From Athripsodes cinereus (taxonomy: Eukaryota > Arthropoda > Insecta > Trichoptera > Leptoceridae), in NCBI GenBank assembly GCA_947579605.1, contig OX388322.1:5270001-5334000 (forward strand): 64,000 nucleotides of DNA. Reading direction: 5' to 3'. Position 1 is the first letter of the stretch; each line of letters opens with the position of its first letter. A model generated the notes under the pieces. The model was given only the letters and a program-made list of their open reading frames with translations, was not told the DNA's origin and did not search any database. Of this stretch, positions 63,701 to 64,000 are shown piece after piece. The position numbers were made by a program, and so were the translations under genes.

Positions 63701-64000
63701 TCTGTATAATATTCTTTTCAATCAAGTTTGAAATAGAAATAATACGTTCAAATTACAAAGCAATATGTAGCCTGATACAATTATTGTAAATTGTAAAAAT
63801 AGTTTCGCTCGATCGAGTAGGCATTCATTTTATTTTTATTTATTTAATTCACATGAGCGGCCAAACCTTTTACAAAACAATATAATTTAACACTTCAATG
63901 GTAACCATATTAAAAAGAATTTAAATATAATTTTAGACATCTGACAATTATTATAAATACAATTATAATCAGAAATTTTATTACTTTTATTCCAATAAAA
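63701..64000. other. no gene; possible LINE tail
   Basis: TTATTTTTATTTATTTAATT at 63830-63850 followed by GAGCGGCC resembles the reversed LINE tail near 52180-52215. Runs off the window. Confidence 0.35.

Overview
This is eukaryotic, AT-rich, gene-poor DNA made almost wholly of transposable elements, most of them short, old and nested. The mix of truncated non-LTR retrotransposons with GAT, TATAG, TAG or TAAA tails, tRNA-derived SINEs, piggyBac, hAT and Tc1/mariner-type DNA elements, and long-TIR or fold-back MITEs points to an insect, most likely a moth or butterfly. The species cannot be named. No bacterial operon, CRISPR array, rRNA gene or intact tRNA gene was seen, and no LTR retrotransposon was recognised.

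Labels used here for families read from the sequence: Rep-1 (about 250 bp, TAG-tailed, about 25 copies), SINE-A and SINE-T (tRNA-derived), LINE-C, LINE-D, LINE-E, LINE-G, LINE-J, LINE-M and LINE-N (non-LTR retrotransposon families, mostly C-terminal stubs), UTR-A (a LINE 3' end with TAAA tail) and MITE-H (CAG-flanked TIR element).

Layout. 0-14 kb: LINE ends, Rep-1 and SINE-A copies, a near-perfect 90-bp-arm palindrome at 6.7 kb, and a MITE-H copy at 13.1 kb. 14.1-16.0 kb: the best coding region, a minus-strand reverse transcriptase with an open frame of 591 residues. 17-24 kb: LINE-G stubs, Rep-1 copies and a TIR element at 18.9-19.6 kb. 24.3-26.7 kb: a dead piggyBac element with both TTAA sites, holding a LINE-C insertion flanked by a 12-bp duplication and a tRNA-type SINE. 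27.7-28.2 kb: SINE-A split by a fold-back MITE. 28.8-37.5 kb: R1-like, CR1/Jockey-like and RNase H-bearing LINE fragments plus a second MITE-H. 38-45 kb: nested SINEs, a hAT-like element, and a truncated RT cut at its catalytic motif. 45.2 kb: one possible host exon. 46-64 kb: more LINE ends, a TTAA-flanked long-TIR element (49.4-50.1 kb), a 146-codon orphan ORF (58.3 kb) and a Tc1/mariner-type deletion derivative (59.7-60.5 kb).

No host gene is firmly identified. The window reads as intergenic or long-intron DNA where elements inserted one into another. The layering gives a relative order of insertions. The most useful biological hint is that Rep-1 ends in the same sequence as LINE-C, as expected of a non-autonomous element copied by that LINE's reverse transcriptase.
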